A DNA stretch of 64,000 nt from CAVQWT01 sp963717705 (GTDB lineage Bacteria; Pseudomonadota; Gammaproteobacteria; Burkholderiales; Casimicrobiaceae): contig CAVQWT010000004.1 in the NCBI GenBank assembly GCA_963717705.1, positions 1 through 64,000 of the forward strand, in the 5' to 3' direction. The translations under genes and the position numbers were made by a program. Below the pieces are notes generated by a model that saw only the letters and a list, made by a program, of their open reading frames with translations, was not told the origin of the DNA and did no database searches. Shown one piece after another: positions 8,745 through 17,439 of this stretch (positions within the stretch are counted from its first letter, which is position 1; every line of letters starts with the position of its first letter).

Positions 8745-9563
8745 CTAGAGCGCCGACAGCCAGTCGAGCAGCGCCTCGGCCGGCCGCTGCCATTGCCGCT
8801 CCAGCATCAGCATGTGCGCGAGCTTCGGCAGCAGCACCGGCTCGCACTTGTGGTGACGGGCGGTGGCGATCAGGTCGTCGGCGGTGCAGATCCGGTCGCC
8901 GTCGGCCCCCATCACCAGCATCGGCGTCGTCGCGCGCTCGGGCAGCAGCCCGTGGAGTCGCAGCGACAGGTCCATCAGCGCGCGCGGCGACTCCGGGCCC
9001 AGGTGGAACGCGGCCTCGGCGAGGACGCCCGGGTCGACGTCGCGGCTGAAGTAGAACGGACGCAGCGTGTCGAGCACGTGCGACGTCAGCTGCGACGGAT
9101 CGAAGCGGCTCAGCTGCATCAGGTAATCGGGATTCTCGGCGGCCAGCCGGGCGGCCATCGGCAGCAGGCCCGCCGGCGGCACCGGCGCGATCAGCGCGGC
9201 CGCACGCACCGGGCGCGTGCCGAGCAGCCGCTCGACCACCGCGGCGCCCATCGAATGGCCGATCAGCACCGGCGCGACGTCGAGGCCGGCGGCGATCCGC
9301 TCGACGTCGGCGGCATAGTCGTCGAGTCCGGCGACGAACAGCGTTTCGTGCCCGCCCGACGTCCCGTGCCCTCGCAGCGACAGCGCGTACGACGGGTAGC
9401 CGCGCTGGGCGAAGTACGGCAGGAAATGCGGCTCCCAGCACCATGCGTCGCAGTAGCCGCCGTGGACGAAGAGGAGCGGGGGGTGGCGGTTCCCGCGGCG
9501 ACCGTTGCGGCTGCGCGCCGGCAGGTGCGAGCGGACTTCGAGGCGGAGTTCTGCGGGGAGCAT
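8745..9563 (-). CDS. alpha/beta-hydrolase fold protein
   Basis: About 272 residues from the ATG at 9563. The fold is shown by the oxyanion motif VHGGYCDAWCW, the strand-turn RGHGTSGG, the nucleophile elbow GHSMGA, an acid-bearing strand (VMGADGDRI), and a late catalytic histidine (LAHMLMLE). It could be an esterase, lipase-like enzyme or C-C hydrolase; the substrate cannot be told. An in-frame GTG at 9668 would add a low-complexity N-terminus and is unlikely. It converges tail-to-tail with the multi-PAS gene (8 bases apart) and diverges from the glycosylase-uvrC gene. Confidence 0.75.
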   Translation of the reverse strand: MLPAELRLEVRSHLPARSRNGRRGNRHPPLLFVHGGYCDAWCWEPHFLPYFAQRGYPSYALSLRGHGTSGGHETLFVAGLDDYAADVERIAAGLDVAPVLIGHSMGAAVVERLLGTRPVRAAALIAPVPPAGLLPMAARLAAENPDYLMQLSRFDPSQLTSHVLDTLRPFYFSRDVDPGVLAEAAFHLGPESPRALMDLSLRLHGLLPERATTPMLVMGADGDRICTADDLIATARHHKCEPVLLPKLAHMLMLERQWQRPAEALLDWLSAL

Positions 9564-9692
9564 CAGCGGGGGGCGGTGGGGGAGTGCGACGGCCGTCGTC
9601 GCTACGGCCCGGCGGGCGAATGGGAAATCGGTCGACGGGAGCCGCCCGCGGCGGGGCGCGCGGGCCACATGCTACGATTCGGCGCCTTGGCC

Positions 9693-12245
9693 ATGCCCGC
9701 CGCGAAAAAAGACGTCATTCTGCCAGAAGCGCCCCCGGCCCGCTCGGTCTACGACGCCGGGTGTCGCCGCTGCGCGCGCCTCGCGGCCTTCCTCGACGAC
9801 GTGCGCGCCGGCCATCCGGGCTACTTCTGCGCGCCGGTGCCGCCGTTCGGCGATCCGGCGGCGCGCCTCCTGATCGTCGGGCTCGCGCCGGGAATGCACG
9901 GCGCCAACGCCAGCGGCCGGCCGTTCACCGGCGACTACGCCGGGATCCTGCTCTACGCGACGCTGCACGCCTTCGGGTACGCGTCGCGCGCCGATGCCGT
10001 GGCCCGCGACGACGGTCTCGTGCTCGCGGGGTGCCGCATCACCAACGCGGTGAAGTGCCTGCCTCCGCAGAACAAGCCCGCGCCGGCCGAAGTCCGGCAA
10101 TGCAACGACTTCCTGGCCGCCGACCTCGCGGCGGTGCCCGCCGGCGGCGCCGTGCTCGCGCTGGGACGCATCGCGCACGACGCGGTGCTGCGGGCGCTGG
10201 GCTGCCGCACTGCCGGCTTCCCGTTCGCGCACGGCCGCGTCCATGCGCTGCCCGGCAATCGCGCGCTGTTCGACAGCTACCACTGCTCGCGCTACAACAC
10301 CAACACGCGACGGCTGACGCCGGCGATGTTCGAGGCGGTGTTCGCGGCGATCGCGGCCCACCTGCGAACGTCGCCCGCGGAGCGCCCGCTGCGTGCCGTT
10401 GCCGCCGGCCGTGCAGCTGCGATGAACGACGCCGCCGCCCCGCCGCCGTTCGACCCGGCCGAGCTGCTGCGATCGCTGCCGCATCGGCCCGGTGTCTACA
10501 GGATGTTCGACGCGGACGGCGCCACGCTCTATGTCGGCAAGGCGCGCGACCTGAAGAAGCGGGTCGCCAGCTATTTCCAGAAGGGCGCCCACGAAACGCG
10601 GATCGCGCTGATGATCGCGCAGGTCGCCCGCGTCGAGACGACGGTCACCCGCTCGGAGGGCGAGGCGCTGCTGCTCGAGAACAACCTGATCAAGGCGGAG
10701 GAGCCGCGCTACAACATCCTCTTCCGCGACGACAAGAGCTACCCCTACGTCTGCCTGACGGGCGAGGCGTTTCCGCAGCTGCGGTTCCACCGCGGCAAGC
10801 TCGACCGCGAGCACCGCTACTTCGGGCCGTTTCCGGGTGCAGGCGCGGTGCGGGAGGGCATGGCGCTGTTGCAGAAGGTGTTCCAGCTGCGCACCTGCGA
10901 GGACGCGGTGTTCGCGAACCGCTCGCGGCCGTGCATGCTGCACCAGATCGAGCGCTGCAGCGCGCCCTGCGTCGGATTGATCGGCGAGACCGACTACGCT
11001 GACGACGTGCGCCGTGCGACGCTGTTCCTGCAGGGACGCACCGACGAGGTGGTGGCCGGGCTCAAGGCGGAGATGGAGGAGGCCGCCGTGGCGCTCGCCT
11101 TCGAGCGCGCGGCGCGGCTGCGCGACCAGATCGCGCGGCTGTCGCAGCTGCAGTCGCGGCAGTTCGTAGAGAGCGCGACTGCCGGCGACGTCGATGTCGT
11201 CGCGGCGGCCGCGGACCGCGGACTCGTCGCCGTCAACGTCGTCATGATCCGCGGCGGCCGCCACGTCGGCGACCGCACTTTCTTTCCGCTGCACGCCGAC
11301 GCCGGGGCGCTGGGCGAGGTGCTGCCGGCGTTCGTCGCGCAGCACTACGTCGAGCGGCCGGTGCCGCCGACGATCGTCGTCTCCGACTCGCTCGATTCCG
11401 CGGCGCTGGCCGAGGTGCTGTCGGCGCAGGCGGGCCGGAAGATCGAGATCGTCGACAATCCCGGCGCCGAGCGCCGCGTCTGGCTGGCGATGGCGGGGCA
11501 GAACGCGACATTCGCGATCGGCCAGAAGCTCGCGCAGAAGGCGACGCAGGAAGACCGGTTGGCGGCGCTGCAGCAGGCGCTGGGCCTCGACGGGTCGACG
11601 CAGCGGATCGAGTGCTTCGACATCTCGCATACGATGGGTGAACGCGCGGTGGCGTCGTGCGTCGTGTTCGACCGGCTCGCCATGCAGTCGTCGGAATACC
11701 GCCGCTTCAATGTGACACCGGCGGCCGGCGGCGACGACTACGCCGCGATGCGTGAGGCGCTGACGCGCCGCTGCGCGCGAATCGTCGCGGGCGAGTTCCC
11801 GGCGCCGGATCTGCTGGTGATCGACGGCGGCCGGGGCCAGGTCGCCGTCGCCGAGGAGGTGCTGGCGGAGCAGGGCCTGTCCGGGGTCGCCCTGATCGGC
11901 ATCGCCAAGGGGCCCGAGCGCAAGGCAGGCGAGGAAGACATCGTGTTTCCCGGGAGGGCCGCGGCGGTGAGCCTGCCGCCGGACCATCCCGGGCTGCACC
12001 TGCTGCAGCAGATCCGCGACGAGGCACACCGCTTTGCGATCCAGGGCCACCGTGCGCGACGGGCCAAGGCCCGGACGACATCGTCGCTGCAGGAAATCGA
12101 CGGCGTGGGCCCGCGCAAGCGGCAGGCGCTGCTGGCGCACTTCGGCGGGTTGAAGGGCGTACAGGCGGCCGGCGTCGACGACCTCGCGCGCGTGCCCGGA
12201 GTCAGCCGCGCGCTGGCCGAGCGAATCTTCGCCGCGCTACATTGA
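9693..12245 (+). CDS. uvrC: fused uracil-DNA glycosylase (family 5-like) and UvrC excinuclease subunit
   Basis: One uninterrupted frame of 850 codons. Residues 1-225 form a UDGb-type glycosylase: Cys24, Cys27, Cys122 and Cys137 are placed to bind a 4Fe-4S cluster, motif GLAPGMHGAN is at 63-72 with FTGD at 78-81, and SYHCSRYNTNTRRLT is at 195-209. It would excise uracil or deaminated bases. From Met244 the sequence is a full UvrC of 607 residues: GIY-YIG endonuclease (RPGVYRMFD...TLYVGKARD), UVR helix, RNase H-like domain (ECFDISHTMGE) and C-terminal helix-hairpin-helix repeats. UvrC makes both incisions in nucleotide excision repair with UvrA and UvrB. No stop separates the two parts, and the ATG at 10422 has no evident ribosome-binding site. 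Confidence 0.85.
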   Translation: MPAAKKDVILPEAPPARSVYDAGCRRCARLAAFLDDVRAGHPGYFCAPVPPFGDPAARLLIVGLAPGMHGANASGRPFTGDYAGILLYATLHAFGYASRADAVARDDGLVLAGCRITNAVKCLPPQNKPAPAEVRQCNDFLAADLAAVPAGGAVLALGRIAHDAVLRALGCRTAGFPFAHGRVHALPGNRALFDSYHCSRYNTNTRRLTPAMFEAVFAAIAAHLRTSPAERPLRAVAAGRAAAMNDAAAPPPFDPAELLRSLPHRPGVYRMFDADGATLYVGKARDLKKRVASYFQKGAHETRIALMIAQVARVETTVTRSEGEALLLENNLIKAEEPRYNILFRDDKSYPYVCLTGEAFPQLRFHRGKLDREHRYFGPFPGAGAVREGMALLQKVFQLRTCEDAVFANRSRPCMLHQIERCSAPCVGLIGETDYADDVRRATLFLQGRTDEVVAGLKAEMEEAAVALAFERAARLRDQIARLSQLQSRQFVESATAGDVDVVAAAADRGLVAVNVVMIRGGRHVGDRTFFPLHADAGALGEVLPAFVAQHYVERPVPPTIVVSDSLDSAALAEVLSAQAGRKIEIVDNPGAERRVWLAMAGQNATFAIGQKLAQKATQEDRLAALQQALGLDGSTQRIECFDISHTMGERAVASCVVFDRLAMQSSEYRRFNVTPAAGGDDYAAMREALTRRCARIVAGEFPAPDLLVIDGGRGQVAVAEEVLAEQGLSGVALIGIAKGPERKAGEEDIVFPGRAAAVSLPPDHPGLHLLQQIRDEAHRFAIQGHRARRAKARTTSSLQEIDGVGPRKRQALLAHFGGLKGVQAAGVDDLARVPGVSRALAERIFAALH

Positions 12246-12416
12246 CGCCTTCGCGCTGACGATCGCGGTCGCGCCCGGCGACGCGGTCGCCGCGGGTGCG
12301 GACGCGGCCCAGGGCAGGCTCTGGCCCTTGATCCCGATGGGGATGCAGCCTGCCAACGGCTGCACGAGGACCAGCGCCGCAAACGCGGCAAGGGCAAGGC
12401 GGGACGATCGTTTCAT
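12237..12416 (-). CDS. small predicted lipoprotein, 59 residues
   Basis: A short gene read from the reverse strand: MKRSSRLALAAFAALVLVQ, then PLAGC, then IPIGIKGQSLPW and an Ala/Ser/Pro-rich tail, stopping at TAG (12239-12237). The basic N-terminus, hydrophobic core and LAGC lipobox form a clear lipoprotein signal, leaving a mature peptide of about 36 residues. GGAG lies 5 bases before the ATG. Its last codons overlap the 3' end of uvrC by 9 bases in a convergent arrangement. No function is recognised; the IPIGIKG segment may be its conserved part. Confidence 0.7.
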   Translation of the reverse strand: MKRSSRLALAAFAALVLVQPLAGCIPIGIKGQSLPWAASAPAATASPGATAIVSAKASM

Positions 12417-12631
12417 GGCGGCTCCGGAAGTCGCTGCGGCCGCCGGTCGCCCCGGTTTCGGGCCGCCCGGCGTTCGCGTTGCGGCTGCCCGCGGGGCGTG
12501 GCCCGGGGGGCAAGCCGCGCAGCGGTGATTGGACCACGTTTCGGTGCGGGCTCCAAGCGCCGGCCGGCGACGCGCGGGGGCGCGCGACGAAGCGGTAGAA
12601 TGCCCGTTGAAGGCGTCCGCGCCCCGATCCC

Positions 12632-13228
12632 ATGTTCGCCAACATACCCACCGCGCTGACCTGGCTGCGGATCGTGCTGATCCCGGTCTTCGTCGCCGTG
12701 TACTACCTCCCCGACGCGTGGCTCGGGCCGGCGGCGAAGAACTGGACGGCGATGTCGATCTTCGCGATCGCCGCCATCACCGACTGGCTCGACGGCTGGC
12801 TCGCCCGCCGCTGGGGCGAGACCAGCGCGTTCGGCGCGTTTCTCGATCCCGTCGCCGACAAGCTGATGGTGGCGGCGGCGCTGATCCTGCTCGTGCAGCT
12901 CGGCCGCGCCGAAGCGTGGCTCGCCATTATCATCATCGGTCGCGAGATCACGATCTCGGCGCTGCGCGAGTGGATGGCACAGCTGGGCCAAACCAACAGC
13001 GTCGCGGTCGCGTTCATCGGCAAGGTCAAGACCGCGGCGCAGATGACCGCGATCATCGCGCTGCTGCTGTGGGAGCCGGTGCTGCCCGGCGTGTCGACCC
13101 CGCTGATCGGTACACTCGCCCTTTGGATCGCGGTGGTGCTGACGCTGTGGTCGATGTTCCACTACCTGAAGCTCGCCGCGCCGCACGTCGCCGGCGCGTT
13201 GTCGGAACGGCCGGGCTCCGACGACTGA
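12632..13228 (+). CDS. pgsA: CDP-diacylglycerol--glycerol-3-phosphate 3-phosphatidyltransferase
   Basis: A 198-residue membrane enzyme that makes phosphatidylglycerol phosphate from CDP-diacylglycerol and glycerol-3-phosphate. The CDP-alcohol phosphotransferase signature DGx2ARx8Gx3Dx3D is complete (DGWLARRWGE, then GAFLDPVAD), near residues 52-75. The N-terminus (MFANIPTALTWLRI) and the REITISALREWMA segment are typical of PgsA. Several membrane helices are present. It lies after uvrC on the same strand, a common order in proteobacteria, with the small antisense lipoprotein between. A TAGAAT -10-like element at 12596-12601 could start its own transcript, though no good -35 box is seen. Confidence 0.92.
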   Translation: MFANIPTALTWLRIVLIPVFVAVYYLPDAWLGPAAKNWTAMSIFAIAAITDWLDGWLARRWGETSAFGAFLDPVADKLMVAAALILLVQLGRAEAWLAIIIIGREITISALREWMAQLGQTNSVAVAFIGKVKTAAQMTAIIALLLWEPVLPGVSTPLIGTLALWIAVVLTLWSMFHYLKLAAPHVAGALSERPGSDD

Positions 13229-13280
13229 CGCGTGCGTGCCCGGTCCGGGTCCGGCCGGGCGGCGCGTAATTCCGTGCCGG

Positions 13281-15239
13281 TCAACGCTCGTTGACCGCCT
13301 CGAGGCGTCCGCAGCCCACGCGGCGCACGAAGGCCGCGATCTCGGCCGCGGGCACCGGTCGGCTGGTGAGGTATCCCTGCATCTCATCGCAGCCGCGCGC
13401 CTTCAGGAACGACAGCTGGCCGGCTTCCTCGACGCACTCGGCGATCGACGTCAGGCGCAGGCTTGCCGCCATCGCGATCACCGCCGAGGCGATCGCCGCA
13501 TCGTCCGGGTCGGTCGCGATGTCGCGGATCAGGGCGCCGTCGATCTTGAGACTGTCGACCGGAAGCTTGGACAGCCGCGCCAGCGACGAGTGGCCGGTGC
13601 CGAAGTCGTCGATCGAGATGCGCACGCCCATCGACTTCAGCTGGCCGAGCGTCTCGACTGCGCGGTCGGGGTCCTGCATCACCAGCGTCTCGGTGATCTC
13701 GAGTTCCAGCAGGTGCGCGTCGAAGTTGGCGTCGACGACCGCCTGGGCGATCTCGAAGGCGAGCCGCTCGTCGTTGAACTCCCGCGCCGACAGGTTGACG
13801 GCGATCGGAATCGGCGGCAGCCCGGCTTCGCGCCACGCCTGCCCCTGCAGGCACGCGGCGCGCAGCACCCAGCGGCCGATCTGGCGGATGAGGCCGGTCT
13901 CCTCGGCCACGGGAATGAACTCGTCGGGCGGCAGCAGGCCGCGCTCCGGGTGCTGCCAGCGGATCAGCGCCTCCACCCCCGTCAGCGCCCCGGTGGCGAC
14001 GTCGACCTTCGGCTGGTAGAGCAGGACGAACTGCTGCAGGTCCAGCGCGCGCTTCAGCGCCGCGCCGAGCACCATGCGCTCGATCAGCGGCTGGTTCATC
14101 GCCTCCGAATAGAACTGGAAATTGCTGCGTCCCGCGTCCTTGGCGCGATACATCGCGATGTCGGCCTTCTTGAGCAGCGTGGCGGCGTCGTCGCCGTCGG
14201 CAGGGAACGTCGCGATGCCGATCGAGGCGCCGAGGTGGCATTCGGTGCCGGCCAGCGCGACGGGCTCGGCCAGCGTCTCGACCAGTCGCTGCGCCAGCTC
14301 GCTCGCGTCGGTGGCGGAGGCGAGGTTCTCGGCCAGCACGATGAACTCGTCCCCGCCAAGCCGTGCCAGCGTGTCGGTCTCGCGCACCGCGACGGCCAGG
14401 CGCTGCGCCATCGTTCGGATCACCTCGTCGCCGGTAAGGTGACCGAAGGTGTCGTTGATGTTCTTGAAGCGGTCGAGGTCGATGAACAGCAGCGCCACGG
14501 CGGTGCCGCGGCGACGTGCCACGGCGAGCGCGTGATCCAGCCGCTCGAAGAACATCGGCCGGTTGAACAGCCCCGTCAGCGGGTCGAAACGCGCCAGCCG
14601 CTGCACCCGCTCCTCGGCGCGGCGCTCCTGCGTGACGTCGCGACCGATGCCGCGGTATCCCTCGAAGGCGCCGTCGGGCGCGAACACCGGCTCGCCGCTG
14701 ACTGCCGCATAGGCCGCGCTGGCGTCGGCAAGCCTGAAAGTGAAGACCAGGTCCTGGAACGGCTGGTGCGCATCCAGCAGCGCGCGGTGCGCCGCCCAGC
14801 CGCCCTCCGGGGGCTCGTAGCCCTCGATCTCCCAGCGCGCGCGGCCGACGTGTTCTGCGATCGTGTGGCCGGAGTAGAGGTCGGTGTTGCCGGCGATCGA
14901 CGTGAAGCGGTATGAGCTATCCTGCTCCCAGTACCAGTCCGAGCCAAGCGAGGTGAGGCTGCGAAAGCGCGCCTCGCTCGTCGCGAGCGCCGCGGTCCGC
15001 TCCGCGACCCGCGATTCGAGCTGGTCGCGCTCGCACTGCAGCACGTCGTAGAGCTCCTGCATCTCGCGCGAACTGATGTCCTGCGAGCGCTCGAGCAGGT
15101 AGCGGTCCTGGTCGGCGTCGGCGTAGCACTGCGACACCCGCTGCAGCAGCGCGAGCCAGTCCGCTGCCGCCGGCGGCGAATCCGGATGCAGCGAAAGCCG
15201 CGTCAGCTGGCGCGCGAGGAGGTTATGCAGCCGCTTCAC
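13281..15239 (-). CDS. PAS-GGDEF-EAL protein
   Basis: 652 residues. An N-terminal helical region with a coiled coil (about 40-90) leads into one PAS domain (about 90-205, with DSSYRFTSIAGN and an RDVTQERRAEER exit helix). A GGDEF domain follows (LTGLFNR near 216, GGDEF near 294), then an EAL domain (EALIRW near 423, DDFGTGHSS near 543). Motifs for cyclic-di-GMP synthesis and hydrolysis are both intact, though the last EAL motif reads IAECVEE rather than the usual VAEGVE. Its start overlaps the end of the FIST gene by 17 bases, so the two are almost certainly translated together, FIST acting as sensor. Confidence 0.9.
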   Translation of the reverse strand: MKRLHNLLARQLTRLSLHPDSPPAAADWLALLQRVSQCYADADQDRYLLERSQDISSREMQELYDVLQCERDQLESRVAERTAALATSEARFRSLTSLGSDWYWEQDSSYRFTSIAGNTDLYSGHTIAEHVGRARWEIEGYEPPEGGWAAHRALLDAHQPFQDLVFTFRLADASAAYAAVSGEPVFAPDGAFEGYRGIGRDVTQERRAEERVQRLARFDPLTGLFNRPMFFERLDHALAVARRRGTAVALLFIDLDRFKNINDTFGHLTGDEVIRTMAQRLAVAVRETDTLARLGGDEFIVLAENLASATDASELAQRLVETLAEPVALAGTECHLGASIGIATFPADGDDAATLLKKADIAMYRAKDAGRSNFQFYSEAMNQPLIERMVLGAALKRALDLQQFVLLYQPKVDVATGALTGVEALIRWQHPERGLLPPDEFIPVAEETGLIRQIGRWVLRAACLQGQAWREAGLPPIPIAVNLSAREFNDERLAFEIAQAVVDANFDAHLLELEITETLVMQDPDRAVETLGQLKSMGVRISIDDFGTGHSSLARLSKLPVDSLKIDGALIRDIATDPDDAAIASAVIAMAASLRLTSIAECVEEAGQLSFLKARGCDEMQGYLTSRPVPAAEIAAFVRRVGCGRLEAVNER

Positions 15240-16398
15240 GGATCGTCGTCAGCGTCATCGTCTGGTTGTGCAGGTCGCAGGGCGTGGCGCCCGACGGGGA
15301 AATCTCGCCGTACGAGTAGAAGCCGATCTGCGTCGTCGAACCGGGCAGCGCGTCGAGCGTCGCTTCGGTCTCTTCCTCGACCCGCTGCCCGAGCACGAGG
15401 CGCCGGCCCACGCAGCTGATCGCCAGCGCGAGCGTGGGGCCGTCGTCGACCGGCGCGGCGGACGCATCGTGCACCGGCCGGCGGCGAGCGCCGGCGGCGT
15501 CGGCAGCCGCGCCTGCCGCACCCTCGATCAGACGGTCGTGGCTCGAGCGCATCAGCCGCGCGCGGACGCCCTGCGGGATATCCCCGGCGAAGGTCATCGA
15601 CTGCGTCGTCTCGTCGACCGCGAGCACCGTGCGCACCAGCAGGGCGGCGCTGTCGTCGAGCGGCCGGATCGCCAGCGGAAACAGCAGCGCCGTCGCGGGC
15701 AGCCCCGCAGCGAGTTCGCCGAGGTACTCCTTGTACAGCGCCAGCGCCGGCTTGCCGTCGAGTTCGTAGAGCACGTTGCCGCGCGATCGGGTGATCCGCC
15801 GCTCGGGGCCGAAGGCGTCCCAGCCGCCGCGCGAGCCGGTCGCGATGTCCACCGGACCGCACAACGCGACCGCGGTGACGTAACCCGTTCGGGGCTGCCC
15901 GTCGACGAGCACCCACGTTCGTTCGAAGCGGTCGCCGTCGCCGGCGAGACCACCCGCGATCACCGTGCCGGCGGGGAGCGTGGAAACGAGGCCGTTGACC
16001 AGCTCGCTGCCATTGACGCCCACGCCGGCGCTGAACACCAGCACCGCGCGCGGGCGGCGGGGCGCGAGTTCGCGCCCGAGCTGCGCGCCGGCCGTCGCGG
16101 AATCGTCCATCGACGGAATTCGGGCGGAAGCGGGTGCGAGGTCGATCCCGGCAAAGCGCGCGACCGCGACGACCAGCGAGCCGTCGCCGACGACGTCGCC
16201 GAGGATTTCGCCCGCCGTCGAACAGCCGACGACGACACTGCGGCCGAACGCCGCGGCGAGCTCGCCCAGCGGACCCGGGCCGTCGGCGACGACGCGGGCG
16301 CCGAAGGCGAGCACCAACGTCCGCGGCGAGTCCAGTCCGACGGGCAGCGGCACCGACCAGCCGCGGTCGCGGTGGTGGCTGAGGGACGTCACTTCCAT
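15223..16398 (-). CDS. FIST-domain sensory protein
   Basis: 391 residues with the layout of FIST_N and FIST_C proteins: an N-terminal half with VVGCSTAGEI, AGGLAGDGDRF and a FERTWVLVDG strand, and a C-terminal half with ALYKEYLGELAAGLPAT and the closing FYSYGEISP. FIST domains are predicted to sense small ligands, possibly amino acids, and are found beside or fused to signalling domains. There is no membrane segment. The tight overlap with the downstream PAS-GGDEF-EAL gene suggests that ligand binding here modulates cyclic-di-GMP turnover, which is an inference from organisation. Confidence 0.88.
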   Translation of the reverse strand: MEVTSLSHHRDRGWSVPLPVGLDSPRTLVLAFGARVVADGPGPLGELAAAFGRSVVVGCSTAGEILGDVVGDGSLVVAVARFAGIDLAPASARIPSMDDSATAGAQLGRELAPRRPRAVLVFSAGVGVNGSELVNGLVSTLPAGTVIAGGLAGDGDRFERTWVLVDGQPRTGYVTAVALCGPVDIATGSRGGWDAFGPERRITRSRGNVLYELDGKPALALYKEYLGELAAGLPATALLFPLAIRPLDDSAALLVRTVLAVDETTQSMTFAGDIPQGVRARLMRSSHDRLIEGAAGAAADAAGARRRPVHDASAAPVDDGPTLALAISCVGRRLVLGQRVEEETEATLDALPGSTTQIGFYSYGEISPSGATPCDLHNQTMTLTTIREAAA

Positions 16399-16624
16399 CG
16401 TGGGCGGTCGAAAAGTCCTGTCAATTCATTGCGGTGGAACGCTTTCCCCGATGAGGGCGGCATGCCGGAGCGCGCGCTTGATGCAAGCGTTGCCGACGGC
16501 AGAGAAACGTCAGCAAGGAACATGCCGTGGCGTACAGCGGGCCTCCAGCGGAGCAGGGCGCGCCGTCGTCGGGTACGTCCCGCTCCCCCGGCCGGACCGC
16601 GCGCGGTGGGTGCCAACGCGCGGA

Positions 16625-16653
16625 TTGCCCGGGCGCGCCCGGAACGCTATAAT
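16625..16653 (+). promoter_or_regulatory. sigma-70 promoter of tRNA-Asn
   Basis: TTGCCC at 16625-16630 and a perfect TATAAT at 16648-16653 are separated by exactly 17 bases. The predicted transcription start is near 16660, just before the tRNA, so the 5' leader would be only a few bases. Confidence 0.8.
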
Positions 16654-16666
16654 TGCGGGCTGCAAT

Positions 16667-16742
16667 TCCTCGATAGCTCAGTTGGTAGAGCGACGGACTG
16701 TTAATCCGCAGGTCCCTGGTTCGAGCCCAGGTCGGGGAGCCA
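16667..16742 (+). tRNA. tRNA-Asn (anticodon GUU)
   Basis: A 76-base tRNA with encoded CCA. The acceptor arms TCCTCGA and TCGGGGA pair over 7 bp with one G-T pair. The D-arm AGCTCAGTTGGTAGAGC, the anticodon loop CTGTTAA with GTT at 16700-16702, and the T-loop GGTTCGAGCC are all canonical. It lies between the FIST gene and the ProX-like gene as its own transcription unit. Confidence 0.97.
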
Positions 16743-16750
16743 AACAAATC

Positions 16751-16784
16751 AAGGGGCTAGGAAGAAATTCCTGGCCCCTTTTTC
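16751..16784 (+). terminator. rho-independent terminator after tRNA-Asn
   Basis: A 13-bp stem (AAGGGGCTAGGAA against TTCCTGGCCCCTT, one G-T pair) with a 4-base GAAA loop is followed by TTTC and a T-rich stretch. It begins 8 bases after the tRNA CCA end. Confidence 0.9.
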
Positions 16785-16849
16785 TTTGCCGCGACCGTCC
16801 GTGGCGCCCGCAAGCGGCGCCCCGGTATCATCGCCGTGACGGTGCGCCG

Positions 16850-17347
16850 ATGGACCTCTCCGCCTTTCTCGCCGCGCATGGAATAGCCCCCGCCTGCCAC
16901 GCCCATCCTCCGGTGATGACCGTGGCCGAGTCGGAGCGCCTGGTGCCTCCTTTGCCCGGCGCCAAGACCAAGAATCTGTTCCTGCGGGACCGGAAGGGTG
17001 CCCGCCACTTTCTCGTGACGGTGCCGCATCTGCTTGCCGTCGACCTCGACGCGCTGGGCGAGGTGCTCGGGGCGGGGCGGCTCGGCTTCGCTTCCCCCGA
17101 CCGGCTTCTCCGGCACCTGGGCATCACGCCGGGGTCCGTCAGCCTGCTGGCGCTGGTCAACGATACGGCCCGCGCGGTCGAATTCGTGATCGACCTGGCG
17201 CTGTGGGAAGCCGAAGCCGTGCAGGCGCACCCGCTGCGCAACGACGCGACGATGGTCATCGCCCATGCCGATCTGGAGCGATTTCTGGCTGCGACGGGGC
17301 ACGTGCCGCGCGTGATCGACGCCCCGGCCGCGGGTCCTCGACGCTGA
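16850..17347 (+). CDS. ProX/YbaK-type aminoacyl-tRNA deacylase
   Basis: 165 residues of the INS/YbaK editing-domain superfamily, nearest to the PrdX/ProXp-ala branch that hydrolyses mischarged Ala-tRNA(Pro). The lysine-bearing GAKTKNLFLRDRKG motif (about residues 37-50), the LGFASPDRLLRHLGITPGSVS segment and the closing HPLRNDATMVI motif are present. It is free-standing, not fused to prolyl-tRNA synthetase. The start is the ATG at 16850; long upstream in-frame extension crosses the tRNA and is an artefact. Transcription probably starts after the tRNA terminator. Confidence 0.88.
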   Translation: MDLSAFLAAHGIAPACHAHPPVMTVAESERLVPPLPGAKTKNLFLRDRKGARHFLVTVPHLLAVDLDALGEVLGAGRLGFASPDRLLRHLGITPGSVSLLALVNDTARAVEFVIDLALWEAEAVQAHPLRNDATMVIAHADLERFLAATGHVPRVIDAPAAGPRR

Positions 17348-17439
17348 AAGATCGCGGGGCAAGGTCGTCCCTCCGCACCCCTGAACCGGATGCGCACCTG
17401 CAACGCCGAGTGACGCCGGGTGATCGCAGGGGCAGGGGC

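Noticed and set aside
9672..12140. Long reverse-strand open frame antisense to the glycosylase-uvrC gene
   Set aside because: Shadow composition (Arg/His/Gln-rich), no motif, no ribosome-binding site; the forward frame is certain.
16751..16784. Possible attenuator for the ProX-like gene
   Set aside because: The hairpin is a standard tRNA-unit terminator with a T-run directly after the tRNA; no leader peptide is seen.
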